Below, piece after piece: positions 1-5,883 of a stretch of DNA of 6,760 bases. The stretch is from contig JAAZOI010000226.1 in assembly GCA_012797825.1 (NCBI GenBank), forward strand, positions 1-6,760, read 5' to 3'. Each line of letters starts with the position of its first letter. The first letter of the stretch is position 1. Made by a program: the position numbers and the translations under genes. The notes under the pieces were generated by a model, which was not told where the DNA came from, ran no database searches, and was given only the letters and a program-made list of their open reading frames with translations. Source of the DNA: Eubacteriaceae bacterium (GTDB lineage: Bacteria; Bacillota; Clostridia; Eubacteriales; UBA1433).

Positions 1-926
1 CCTGTTTTTTCTTTGTACATTTTTGCAAAATCAACAACTATCTGAGATTTATCCTGAGAAGAATAATGATTTGAGAAGAATACATTATTTAAGTTTTTGT
101 TGCCTGCGATATCGTTTAATCTGGAATCGTCATAACCATCGGCGCCGCAGATAGGAACATTAATGCCCATTGCTCTTGCTTGTTTGATTATAAGACCCGC
201 TTCTTCGTAATATGCAGGAAGGAAAATCACGTCAAAATCTTTACCTTTAATTTTTGTCAGTATTGCTGAAAAGTCTTTGTCGCCTGCGGTGAAGTTTTCT
301 TCAGAAGTTATTGCTCCGCCATTTTTTGTATATGTTGTCTTAAATGTTGAAGCAAGACCCATTGAATAGTCATTGCTATTATCTGATAAAATTATTGCCT
401 TTTTGAGTTTTAAATCGTTATATACAAAATTCGCCATAACGTTGCCTTGGAAAGAATCGTTATAGCAAGTTCTGAATACATAAGCGTTAACTTTTCCGTT
501 TGAAACAGTTACATCATCAGATGTGCCCGAGCATGTAATTACAGGAACTTTGTACTGGTCGGATACTGTAACAGTTGCTTTTGTCGCGCCGGATGTTGCC
601 GGTCCGAGTATTGCAAGAACTTTATCCTGCGTTGCAAGTCTTGTTGCAACAGTTTTGGATTCGTTGTTATCCGATTTGTTGTCAACCTTTACAAGTTCTA
701 CTTTCTTTCCGTTAATGCCGCCTGCTGCGTTGATTTCGTCAACAGCAAGCTGGATGCCTTCCATAGTCATCTGACCGTATTGAGCAACGGCACCGCTTAA
801 TTCATAGTTACATCCGATAACTATTTTTTCCGGTTCTTTGTAGCTGGAAGAACTACCGCAACCTGCAAAAGCTACAAGTACAAAAGCCGCTACAAGAAGT
901 AATGTAATAAGTTTTTTTGCTTTCAT
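1..926 (-). CDS. Branched-chain amino acid-type ABC transporter substrate-binding lipoprotein (LivJ/LivK family), C-terminus cut by window edge
   Basis: Reading the minus strand from the ATG at 926-924 gives 308 open codons up to the window edge. The N-terminus is a lipoprotein signal: MKAKK, a hydrophobic stretch at about residues 6-21, then AFAGC with Cys23 as the likely lipidated residue, and a Ser-rich linker (residues 24-27). The mature part is a type I periplasmic-binding fold: IVIGCNYELSGAVAQYGQ, EGIQLAVDEINAAGGINGKK, a KTVATRLATQDKV segment, AILGPATSGAT and VPVITCSGTSDD are hallmarks of the Peripla_BP_6/LivJ family. Full members are about 380-400 residues, so some 80 residues should lie beyond the left edge. 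By family it would be anchored outside the membrane and deliver Leu/Ile/Val or another amino acid to LivHMGF-type permeases. The ligand cannot be read from sequence; amides, urea or other small molecules are alternatives in this family. The start is fixed by GGAGGG nine bases upstream and by the signal peptide. Its Ile codons are balanced, unlike the ATA-rich his genes, which suggests higher expression. Confidence 0.93.
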   Translation of the reverse strand, partial: MKAKKLITLLLVAAFVLVAFAGCGSSSSYKEPEKIVIGCNYELSGAVAQYGQMTMEGIQLAVDEINAAGGINGKKVELVKVDNKSDNNESKTVATRLATQDKVLAILGPATSGATKATVTVSDQYKVPVITCSGTSDDVTVSNGKVNAYVFRTCYNDSFQGNVMANFVYNDLKLKKAIILSDNSNDYSMGLASTFKTTYTKNGGAITSEENFTAGDKDFSAILTKIKGKDFDVIFLPAYYEEAGLIIKQARAMGINVPICGADGYDDSRLNDIAGNKNLNNVFFSNHYSSQDKSQIVVDFAKMYKEKT

Positions 927-935
927 TAATAATTT

Positions 936-941
936 CCCTCC
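936..941 (-). promoter_or_regulatory. Strong Shine-Dalgarno for the substrate-binding lipoprotein gene
   Basis: On the minus strand this reads GGAGGG and ends nine bases before the ATG at 926-924. It is a near-ideal Gram-positive ribosome binding site. It fixes the start so that the lipoprotein signal peptide is included. Confidence 0.85.
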
Positions 942-959
942 AATATAAATTTGCTATCA

Positions 960-988
960 ATTCTATAACTTTTATATTAAATATTCAA
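960..988 (-). promoter_or_regulatory. Sigma-A-type promoter driving the leftward lipoprotein gene
   Basis: On the minus strand a -35 box TTGAAT (988-983) is separated by exactly 17 bases from a -10 box TAGAAT (965-960). These match the TTGACA/TATAAT consensus at 4/6 and 5/6. Transcription would start near 953, giving an untranslated leader of about 25-30 bases that carries the GGAGGG site. The spacing and the fit to the gene start are good, but the region is so AT-rich that chance matches are common. Confidence 0.6.
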
Positions 989-1010
989 GTAAAATTTTAT
1001 AAAAAATCTG

Positions 1011-1026
1011 AATATTTAGAAATATT
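1011..1026. repeat. AT-only inverted repeat, 7-base arms, possible operator
   Basis: AATATTT and AAATATT are perfect reverse complements separated by AG. The repeat lies just upstream of the -35 box of the leftward promoter, roughly 60 bases before its inferred start site. It could be a regulator site. In DNA of this composition such palindromes also arise by chance. Confidence 0.4.
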
Positions 1027-1071
1027 TATTTGAGTGATATTCTCCGACTTCAAAACAATATTATTTTAATG

Positions 1072-1100
1072 TTTATTTTTTTTTTGTTATATTATATAAT
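1072..1100 (+). promoter_or_regulatory. Candidate promoter of the his operon
   Basis: A perfect -10 hexamer TATAAT lies at 1095-1100. Seventeen bases upstream is a weak -35, TTTATT at 1072-1077 (3/6), which overlaps the start of a ten-T run that may act as an UP-like or bent element. Transcription would begin near 1106-1108, only about 27 bases before the hisZ ATG. The alternative TTGTTA at 1084-1089 has no good -10 at proper spacing. The weak -35 could mean an activator is needed or that expression is low. Confidence 0.4.
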
Positions 1101-1116
1101 TATAAAATATTTATAA
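1100..1116. repeat. AT-only inverted repeat over the likely his transcription start
   Basis: TTATAAA (1100-1106) and TTTATAA (1110-1116) are perfect reverse complements separated by ATA. The repeat begins at the last base of the candidate -10 box and covers the inferred start site, a position where a bound repressor would block transcription. The sequence is AT-only, so a chance origin cannot be excluded. Confidence 0.4.
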
Positions 1117-1120
1117 AACA

Positions 1121-1127
1121 GAAGTGG
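1121..1127 (+). promoter_or_regulatory. Weak ribosome binding site of hisZ
   Basis: GAAGTGG lies six bases before the hisZ ATG at 1134 and is only a partial match to the Shine-Dalgarno consensus. It is the weakest site seen among the his genes whose sites are well placed. No alternative in-frame ATG, GTG or TTG exists between the TGA stop at 1035-1037 and this ATG, so the start stands. Confidence 0.5.
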
Positions 1128-1133
1128 ATATTT

Positions 1134-2330
1134 ATGAATTTTCAGCAAAAGAAATCCCAACAAATATATATAGAAGTAAGAAATAAGCTTTTGCATATTT
1201 ATGATATTTTCGGCTATGAAGAGCTGCGTCTGCCGCTTTTTGAAAAATACGAGAAATATATAGAATATAAAGCGGTAAGCGAAGAGAGCTTGCTTAAATT
1301 AATAGACCGCAGCGGAAATATTTTAGTAATACGCCCCGATGCGACGTTTCATGTTTTAAAAACAATACAAAATATGGACGGAGTGTTCAACCGATGCTGC
1401 TATATGACAAACGTTTTCCGTTTCCGCGAAAATAATTTTGAGAAAAATGATGTGCTGCAAAGCGGAATCGAACTTTTTGACTCCTCTTCGCCTTACGCGG
1501 ATGCCGAAGTAATAACCGTTGCTATAGAAAGTTTAAAAACTCTTGGAATTGAAAACATACATATAGACCTCGGTCACTCGCAGTTTGTGCACGCTTTCCT
1601 AAAACACATAGGCATACGTTCCGATGCTGATATAGCATACTACCACAAGCTTCTTGACAATAAAAATATAGTAGAGCTAAACAATTCGCTTCAAAATGCC
1701 GAAATTGATAAAAAATACATATCCAAGATATATGACCTTGCTATGCTTTTCGGAGATTATGACGATGTTATGAATAAAGCGGCAAATATATGCGCTAATG
1801 CAAAAATGGAGCAGAATTTAGTTGAAATAAGCAATATATTTACAGCGCTGAAATCTTACGGCGCAGATAAATACGTTCATCTTGATCTAGGTTTTTCCAA
1901 CCCTATGAATTATTATTCAGGCATAATATTTAAAGGCTATGTTAACAGCCACGGAGAGACGGTGCTAAGCGGCGGCAGGTACGATAATCTTGCTCAGACT
2001 TTTGCTAACCGCTCATCCGCCTGCGGGTTTGGACAAAACATTGATGTTACAATAGATATAATGCTCAAAAAACAGCAGCTGGAAAAAAGCGATAATAAAA
2101 CTATATACATAACCGGCTCGCACGAGCAAAATAAAGCGTTGATAGCATCTGTTTTACGAAGCAGAAATGTAAAATGCATTGTTGATTTAAATTGTGATTA
2201 CAAAGACAATAATAATAAATTTATAATAATAAACGTAGGCAGCAATAATACCGAAGTAAAAATTAATAATCAAACTAAAATTTATGATACAGATGATATT
2301 ATCGCAAATAAAGGTGCTCAGATATGTTAA
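1134..2330 (+). CDS. hisZ: ATP phosphoribosyltransferase regulatory subunit HisZ
   Basis: HisZ is a class II histidyl-tRNA-synthetase paralogue with no aminoacylation role. It joins short HisG to make active, histidine-sensitive ATP phosphoribosyltransferase in the cytoplasm. Visible landmarks are GYEELRLPLFE (27-37), VIRPDAT (65-71), the motif-2 region NVFRFREN (93-100) with QSGIELF (109-115), the LDLGFSNPMNYYSGIIF segment (250-266) and SGGRYDNL (279-286). Synthetase signatures are worn down: the second motif-2 arginine is absent around FEKNDVLQ, and motif 3 reads GFGQNIDV (298-305) where a HisRS has a Gly-x-x-Arg-type end. This, and the short HisG next door, argue for hisZ over hisS. At 398 residues it is close to Bacillus HisZ (about 390) and keeps a C-terminal anticodon-domain-like tail (about 322-398). 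It starts without the usual N-terminal LPxGxxD segment. Its stop overlaps hisG by seven bases. Confidence 0.9.
   Translation: MNFQQKKSQQIYIEVRNKLLHIYDIFGYEELRLPLFEKYEKYIEYKAVSEESLLKLIDRSGNILVIRPDATFHVLKTIQNMDGVFNRCCYMTNVFRFRENNFEKNDVLQSGIELFDSSSPYADAEVITVAIESLKTLGIENIHIDLGHSQFVHAFLKHIGIRSDADIAYYHKLLDNKNIVELNNSLQNAEIDKKYISKIYDLAMLFGDYDDVMNKAANICANAKMEQNLVEISNIFTALKSYGADKYVHLDLGFSNPMNYYSGIIFKGYVNSHGETVLSGGRYDNLAQTFANRSSACGFGQNIDVTIDIMLKKQQLEKSDNKTIYITGSHEQNKALIASVLRSRNVKCIVDLNCDYKDNNNKFIIINVGSNNTEVKINNQTKIYDTDDIIANKGAQIC
2311..2316 (+). promoter_or_regulatory. Ribosome binding site of hisG inside hisZ
   Basis: AAGGTG lies in the last codons of hisZ and ends seven bases before the hisG ATG at 2324. 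It supports that start and places hisG initiation under the passage of ribosomes finishing hisZ. Confidence 0.7.
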
Positions 2331-2962
2331 GGATAGCCGTTGCCAAAGGCAGAACCGCAAAAGAAGTTATAAATCTCTTTTCATCCTGCGGCATACATTT
2401 TGATGAATACGAAACGTCCCGCAAGCTTATACTTAAAAGCCGCGATAAAAATATTGAGCTCATTTTAGTAAAGCCGATAGACACTCCGATATACGTTGAA
2501 AGCGGAGCTGCCGACTGCGGAATAGCGGGATATGATATACTTTTGGAAAACGAGGCGAATGTGCATATTCTTATGAATTTGAATGTTTCAAAATGCAAAA
2601 TGTGCGTAGCCGCTAAAAAAGACATATCGCTTGAAAATAAAAAATTTTTAACTGTTGCCACAAAATTTCCAAATATAGCTAAAAAGCATTTTGAAAAAAC
2701 AGGTATTGAATGTAAAATTATTCATTTAAGCGGAGCAATAGAGCTTGCTCCCCTGCTTAATATGTCAGATGTAATAGTAGACATTGTGCAGACGGGAAAA
2801 ACGCTTGCAGAAAACGGTCTTGAAATAAAAGAAATAATAATAAACAATATATGCGCGTGCTTTATTGCAAACAAAGTAAGCCTAAAGACTAATTATCCCG
2901 AAATTGATAACCTTATGATAAAACTTTTACACGCTGATAAGGAACTTAATATACCTGTATGA
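2324..2962 (+). CDS. hisG: ATP phosphoribosyltransferase catalytic subunit, short form (HisG-S)
   Basis: HisG catalyses the committed step of histidine synthesis: ATP plus PRPP gives N1-(5-phosphoribosyl)-ATP. At 212 residues it is the short form, lacking the roughly 80-residue C-terminal ACT-like regulatory domain of long HisG, and so depends on HisZ for activity and histidine feedback. Motifs are LRIAVAKGR (2-10), GAADCGIAGYDIL (61-73), TVATKFPNIAKKHF (110-123) and the PRPP-binding loop VDIVQTGKTLAENGL (152-166). The ATG overlaps the hisZ stop (ATGTTAA, 2324-2330), and an AAGGTG site precedes it. Its own TGA overlaps the hisD start (ATGA). The side-by-side pairing with hisZ fits co-assembly of the two subunits at balanced amounts. 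Confidence 0.96.
   Translation: MLRIAVAKGRTAKEVINLFSSCGIHFDEYETSRKLILKSRDKNIELILVKPIDTPIYVESGAADCGIAGYDILLENEANVHILMNLNVSKCKMCVAAKKDISLENKKFLTVATKFPNIAKKHFEKTGIECKIIHLSGAIELAPLLNMSDVIVDIVQTGKTLAENGLEIKEIIINNICACFIANKVSLKTNYPEIDNLMIKLLHADKELNIPV
2939..2944 (+). promoter_or_regulatory. Distant Shine-Dalgarno-like site for hisD
   Basis: AAGGAA is the only purine-rich candidate before hisD but ends 14 bases before its ATG at 2959, well beyond the usual 5-9. Initiation of hisD therefore probably relies on ribosomes that terminate hisG at the overlapping ATGA. Confidence 0.45.
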
Positions 2963-4236
2963 AAACAATTATTATAGATGATAAAAATATAAAAAACGAA
3001 CTTGCCGCCCTGCGATACAAAAGCGAAGAAAAGTTTTCTGATATAGAAAAAAATGTTGCCGAAATTATTAATAATGTTAAAGAGTTAGGCGACGCCGCTT
3101 TGCGCGATTATACACTGAAATTTGATAAAGCGAAAATAGATAATTTTAAGGTAACAGATGAAGAAATTAACTCCGCTTTATCAAATGTATCAATAGATAT
3201 TATAGAAATTTTGCGCAAAGCTGCCGAAAACATAAGGCAGTTTCATATTTTACAGCTGCCGAAAAATATAAGCCTAAAAAAAGACGGGCTTGAGCTGAAT
3301 CAAATATTTACGCCTATAGAACGTGTAGGGGTTTATGTACCGGGTGGCAATACAGTATACCCTTCCACAGTTTTAATGAATGTAATACCCGCAAAAATAG
3401 CGGGAGTTAGTAATATAAGCATAGCAACCCCGCCCGCTCATGACGGCAAAGTAAATGATTTGATACTCGCCGCGGCGCATATAAGCGGAGCGGATACAAT
3501 ATATAAAGCAGGCGGCGTGCAGGCAATAGCCGCTTTGGCTTACGGAACGGAAAGTATAGAAAAAGTTTATAAGATCACGGGCCCCGGTAACGCTTATGTA
3601 GCCGAAGCCAAAAAGCAGGTTTTCGGGCAAGTTGATATTGACATGATAGCAGGCCCAAGCGAAATTCTAATAATTGCCGATGAAGACGCAAACACCGAAT
3701 ACATAGCCGCCGATTTGCTTTCACAGGCGGAGCATGACGTGCAGGCGGCAAGCATACTTGTATGCCTGTCGGAAAACACGGCAAATAAAGTGCAAAATGA
3801 AATAAGTAAGCAATTAAATAATACGCCTAACGGCATAAGAGCCAAAACCGCGCTTGACAACAATGGAATAATATTTATTGTAGAAGACTTAAATAAGGCA
3901 TTTGAGATATCAAACGAAATAGCCCCCGAGCATTTGGAGCTTTTGATTACTAGCCCCTGCGATTATTTGGATAAAGTAAAGAACGCGGGAAGCATATTTG
4001 TCGGGCAGTATTCACCCGAACCGGTCGGCGATTATTTTGTGGGCGTAAACCATACAATACCCACGTGCGGCAAGGCTAAGTTTGCTTCTCCCTTAGGCAC
4101 AATGGATTTTATAAAGCATTCAAACATTATTCATTACAGCAAAACAGGCTTTTTAAAAGATCAAGCTGACATTAAGACTTTTGCCGAAGCGGAAAACTTT
4201 TACTTTCACGCAAATTCAATAGCTCGGAGAAAATAA
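2959..4236 (+). CDS. hisD: Histidinol dehydrogenase
   Basis: HisD is a zinc- and NAD-dependent cytoplasmic dimer that oxidises L-histidinol in two steps to L-histidine. The 425 residues match the usual 420-440. Conserved blocks are IERVGVYVPGG (120-130), AGGVQAIAALAYGTESIEKV (184-203), KITGPGNAYVAEAKKQVFG (205-223), IDMIAGPSEI (227-236) and GKAKFASPLGTMDFI (371-385). The E. coli active-site set aligns with small offsets: zinc ligands Gln256, His259, Asp358 and His417 (E. coli 259, 262, 360, 419) and the catalytic pair Glu324-His325 in APEHLELL. The enzyme should be functional. It overlaps hisG by four bases (ATGA), and hisC follows its TAA after one base. No alternative start codon is suggested by the family alignment. 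Confidence 0.98.
   Translation: MKTIIIDDKNIKNELAALRYKSEEKFSDIEKNVAEIINNVKELGDAALRDYTLKFDKAKIDNFKVTDEEINSALSNVSIDIIEILRKAAENIRQFHILQLPKNISLKKDGLELNQIFTPIERVGVYVPGGNTVYPSTVLMNVIPAKIAGVSNISIATPPAHDGKVNDLILAAAHISGADTIYKAGGVQAIAALAYGTESIEKVYKITGPGNAYVAEAKKQVFGQVDIDMIAGPSEILIIADEDANTEYIAADLLSQAEHDVQAASILVCLSENTANKVQNEISKQLNNTPNGIRAKTALDNNGIIFIVEDLNKAFEISNEIAPEHLELLITSPCDYLDKVKNAGSIFVGQYSPEPVGDYFVGVNHTIPTCGKAKFASPLGTMDFIKHSNIIHYSKTGFLKDQADIKTFAEAENFYFHANSIARRK
4226..4229 (+). promoter_or_regulatory. Ribosome binding site of hisC
   Basis: GGAG sits in the last codons of hisD and ends eight bases before the hisC ATG at 4238, which supports that start. Confidence 0.65.
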
Positions 4237-4237
4237 T

Positions 4238-5299
4238 ATGATAGATAATTTAGTAAATAAAAATATAAAAGACTTTGAAAATTATACAGCGGTAAGCAAT
4301 ACCGATGAAGTAATTTTAAACGCCAACGAAAACGCCGTTGACATTTTTAAAAATAATCTGATAGAAAAGTTCCATAAAAAAATAGACGAGCTTAATTTTA
4401 ACCGTTATCCCGACAGCGACAGCTATAAACTAAGAAGTCTATTTGCTTCTTATGTAGATGCGGATATTGATGAAACAATAGTAGGCGTCGGATGCGATGA
4501 AATAATAAATAATATATTGGACGCTTTTGTGGAAAAAGACGAATACACAATGAGCATAGAGCCTACTTTTTCTATGTACAGCGTATTTACGGCAGTTGCG
4601 GGCGGTCGTTACGCCTCTATTCCGTGCGGCGCGGATTTTGTGCCCGATATTGATAAAATAATTAATTCGGTAAATGAACACAACGCAAAAGTGCTGTTTT
4701 TGTGCAGCCCCAATAACCCCACAGGCTATACTTACAGCAAAGAACAGCTTATTAAAATTATTGAAAATACGCATTGCATAATAGTGCTTGACGAAGTGTA
4801 TTCCGATTTTGCGGATGCGCAGTATCTTTCTTTGTATAAAACATACGACAGAGTAATAGTGCTTCGCACTATGTCAAAAGCATTTTCTCTTGCTGGAGCA
4901 AGGGTAGGTTTTGCCGTTGCCCAAAAAAGCACTATGCAATATTTATATAAAGTTAAAGTGCCTTATAATTTAAATATTCTCTCTCAAGCCGCGGCGGAGC
5001 TTATGCTCGAAAACCCGTCTGTTATGAAAGAATATTTAAAAATTACAATAAAAAACAGAAATGAACTTATAGCTAAATTAAAACAATTCAGTCAGATAAA
5101 CGTCTATGACTCCAAATCAAATTTTATACTTATAAAACCTGATAACTATGACAAAGTAGTTAAAACAGCGGCGGAGCATAAAATATCTTTTAAATATTAT
5201 TCAAGTAAGACTTTATCAGACCATATAAGAATATCTGTAGGCACTAAAGAAGAAAACGAAAAAGTAATTATGTTATTTTCGGAGGTATATAAAAAATGA
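4238..5299 (+). CDS. hisC: Histidinol-phosphate aminotransferase
   Basis: HisC is a PLP enzyme (fold type I, class I/II aminotransferase) that converts imidazole acetol phosphate and glutamate to histidinol phosphate and 2-oxoglutarate. Its 353 residues are the normal length. Motifs are LNANENAVD (27-35), RYPDSDSYKLR (56-66), GVGCDEIINNILDAF (83-97), CSPNNPTG (156-163), VLDEVYSDF (183-191), TMSKAFSLAGARVGFA (211-226) and IRISVG (330-335). Lys214 is the Schiff-base lysine, Asp185 and Tyr188 contact the cofactor ring, Arg222 its phosphate, and Arg331 should bind the substrate carboxylate or phosphate. Position inside the operon supports hisC over other aminotransferases of this superfamily. HisC homologues can also act on aromatic amino acid precursors, which sequence alone cannot exclude. 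It begins one base after the hisD stop and overlaps hisB by four bases (ATGA). Confidence 0.96.
   Translation: MIDNLVNKNIKDFENYTAVSNTDEVILNANENAVDIFKNNLIEKFHKKIDELNFNRYPDSDSYKLRSLFASYVDADIDETIVGVGCDEIINNILDAFVEKDEYTMSIEPTFSMYSVFTAVAGGRYASIPCGADFVPDIDKIINSVNEHNAKVLFLCSPNNPTGYTYSKEQLIKIIENTHCIIVLDEVYSDFADAQYLSLYKTYDRVIVLRTMSKAFSLAGARVGFAVAQKSTMQYLYKVKVPYNLNILSQAAAELMLENPSVMKEYLKITIKNRNELIAKLKQFSQINVYDSKSNFILIKPDNYDKVVKTAAEHKISFKYYSSKTLSDHIRISVGTKEENEKVIMLFSEVYKK
5281..5286 (+). promoter_or_regulatory. Strong ribosome binding site of hisB
   Basis: GGAGGT ends nine bases before the hisB ATG at 5296 and is the best Shine-Dalgarno in the operon. It lies within the last codons of hisC. Confidence 0.8.
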
Positions 5300-5883
5300 G
5301 AAACTGCGAGCTTATGAGAAAAACTAAAGAAACCGACGTGTATCTTGCGCTTGAACTTGACGGTAAAAAAAGCGGCGAAATAAACACTCCCGTAGGATTT
5401 TTCAACCACATGCTCGAGCTGTTTCGCAACCACTCGGGCTTTGATTTTACTGTAATAGCCTCAGGCGACGTGGAAGTTGACTTTCACCATATCACGGAAG
5501 ATATAGGCATACTTTTAGGCCAGGCGTTTAACAATTGCCTAAAAGACAAAAAAGGCATTACCCGCTATGCAAGCATAACCCTTCCAATGGACGAATCGCT
5601 TGTGCTTGCCTCGGTAGATATAAGCGGCAGGCCTTACCTTGCATATGACGTGGAATATCCCACACCAGCGATAAACAATTTTGACATGCAGCTTATTGAG
5701 GAATTTTTATACGCGTTTGCATCCAACGCCAAAATTACTCTGCATATCAAAAAACTGTCAGGCACAAACTCGCATCATATAGCGGAAGCTGTTTTTAAAT
5801 CGCTTGCGTACGTGCTTAAAAAAGCTGTATCGATAGATAAAAATAACATTGACGATATTCCCTCAACTAAAGGTGTTTTATAA
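5296..5883 (+). CDS. hisB: Imidazoleglycerol-phosphate dehydratase, monofunctional
   Basis: HisB removes water from imidazole glycerol phosphate to give imidazole acetol phosphate, using a di-manganese site in a 24-subunit assembly. Its 195 residues match the monofunctional family. Motifs are FFNHMLELFRNHSGFDF (35-51), VDFHHITEDIGILLGQAF (61-78), LPMDESL (96-102), SVDISGRPYL (106-115), SGTNSHHIAEAVFKSL (155-170) and the C-terminal PSTKGVL. The two metal-binding repeats, HHxxED at 64-69 and HHxxE at 160-164, are intact, as are His38 and Asp69. The N-terminal histidinol-phosphatase domain of enterobacterial HisB is absent, so the phosphatase step needs another gene. It overlaps hisC by four bases and hisH begins directly after its TAA. 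Confidence 0.97.
   Translation: MRNCELMRKTKETDVYLALELDGKKSGEINTPVGFFNHMLELFRNHSGFDFTVIASGDVEVDFHHITEDIGILLGQAFNNCLKDKKGITRYASITLPMDESLVLASVDISGRPYLAYDVEYPTPAINNFDMQLIEEFLYAFASNAKITLHIKKLSGTNSHHIAEAVFKSLAYVLKKAVSIDKNNIDDIPSTKGVL
5870..5875 (+). promoter_or_regulatory. Ribosome binding site of hisH inside hisB
   Basis: AAGGTG lies in the codons for the conserved TKGVL end of HisB and ends eight bases before the hisH ATG at 5884. The same AAGGTG hexamer precedes hisG. Confidence 0.65.

Larger units (their letters stand above)
927..1133. promoter_or_regulatory. Divergent AT-rich intergenic regulatory region
   Basis: This 207-base gap separates the leftward transporter gene from the rightward his operon, so it must hold both promoters. 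It contains almost only A and T, a run of ten T at 1076-1085 and several short AT-only palindromes: TTTTATAAAA at 995-1004, the repeat at 1011-1026, ATTATATAAT at 1091-1100 and the repeat at 1100-1116. I see no tRNA, no T-box, no GC-rich terminator hairpin and no small ORF with a credible ribosome site. Confidence 0.8.

Noticed and set aside
523..774. 83-codon plus-strand ORF in the left part
   Set aside because: It lies antisense to the clearly conserved substrate-binding lipoprotein gene, shows no family motifs and has no credible ribosome site.
1076..1085. Run of ten T as a possible intrinsic terminator
   Set aside because: No GC-rich stem precedes it and no plus-strand gene lies upstream to be terminated. 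A promoter-associated A/T tract is more likely.
1134..2330. Possible histidyl-tRNA synthetase (hisS) instead of hisZ
   Set aside because: Motif 2 and motif 3 residues needed for aminoacylation are altered, and the gene is coupled to a short-form hisG that requires HisZ.
2299..2661. 120-codon minus-strand ORF across the hisZ/hisG junction
   Set aside because: It is antisense to the conserved start of hisG, and its low-complexity, Ser- and Phe-rich product looks like a shadow translation.
3373..3863. Three overlapping minus-strand ORFs within hisD
   Set aside because: All lie antisense to conserved HisD blocks, overlap one another in different frames and lack ribosome sites or recognisable domains.
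4439..5433. Minus-strand ORFs within hisC and at the hisC/hisB junction
   Set aside because: They are antisense to intact conserved aminotransferase and dehydratase coding sequence with no independent support.
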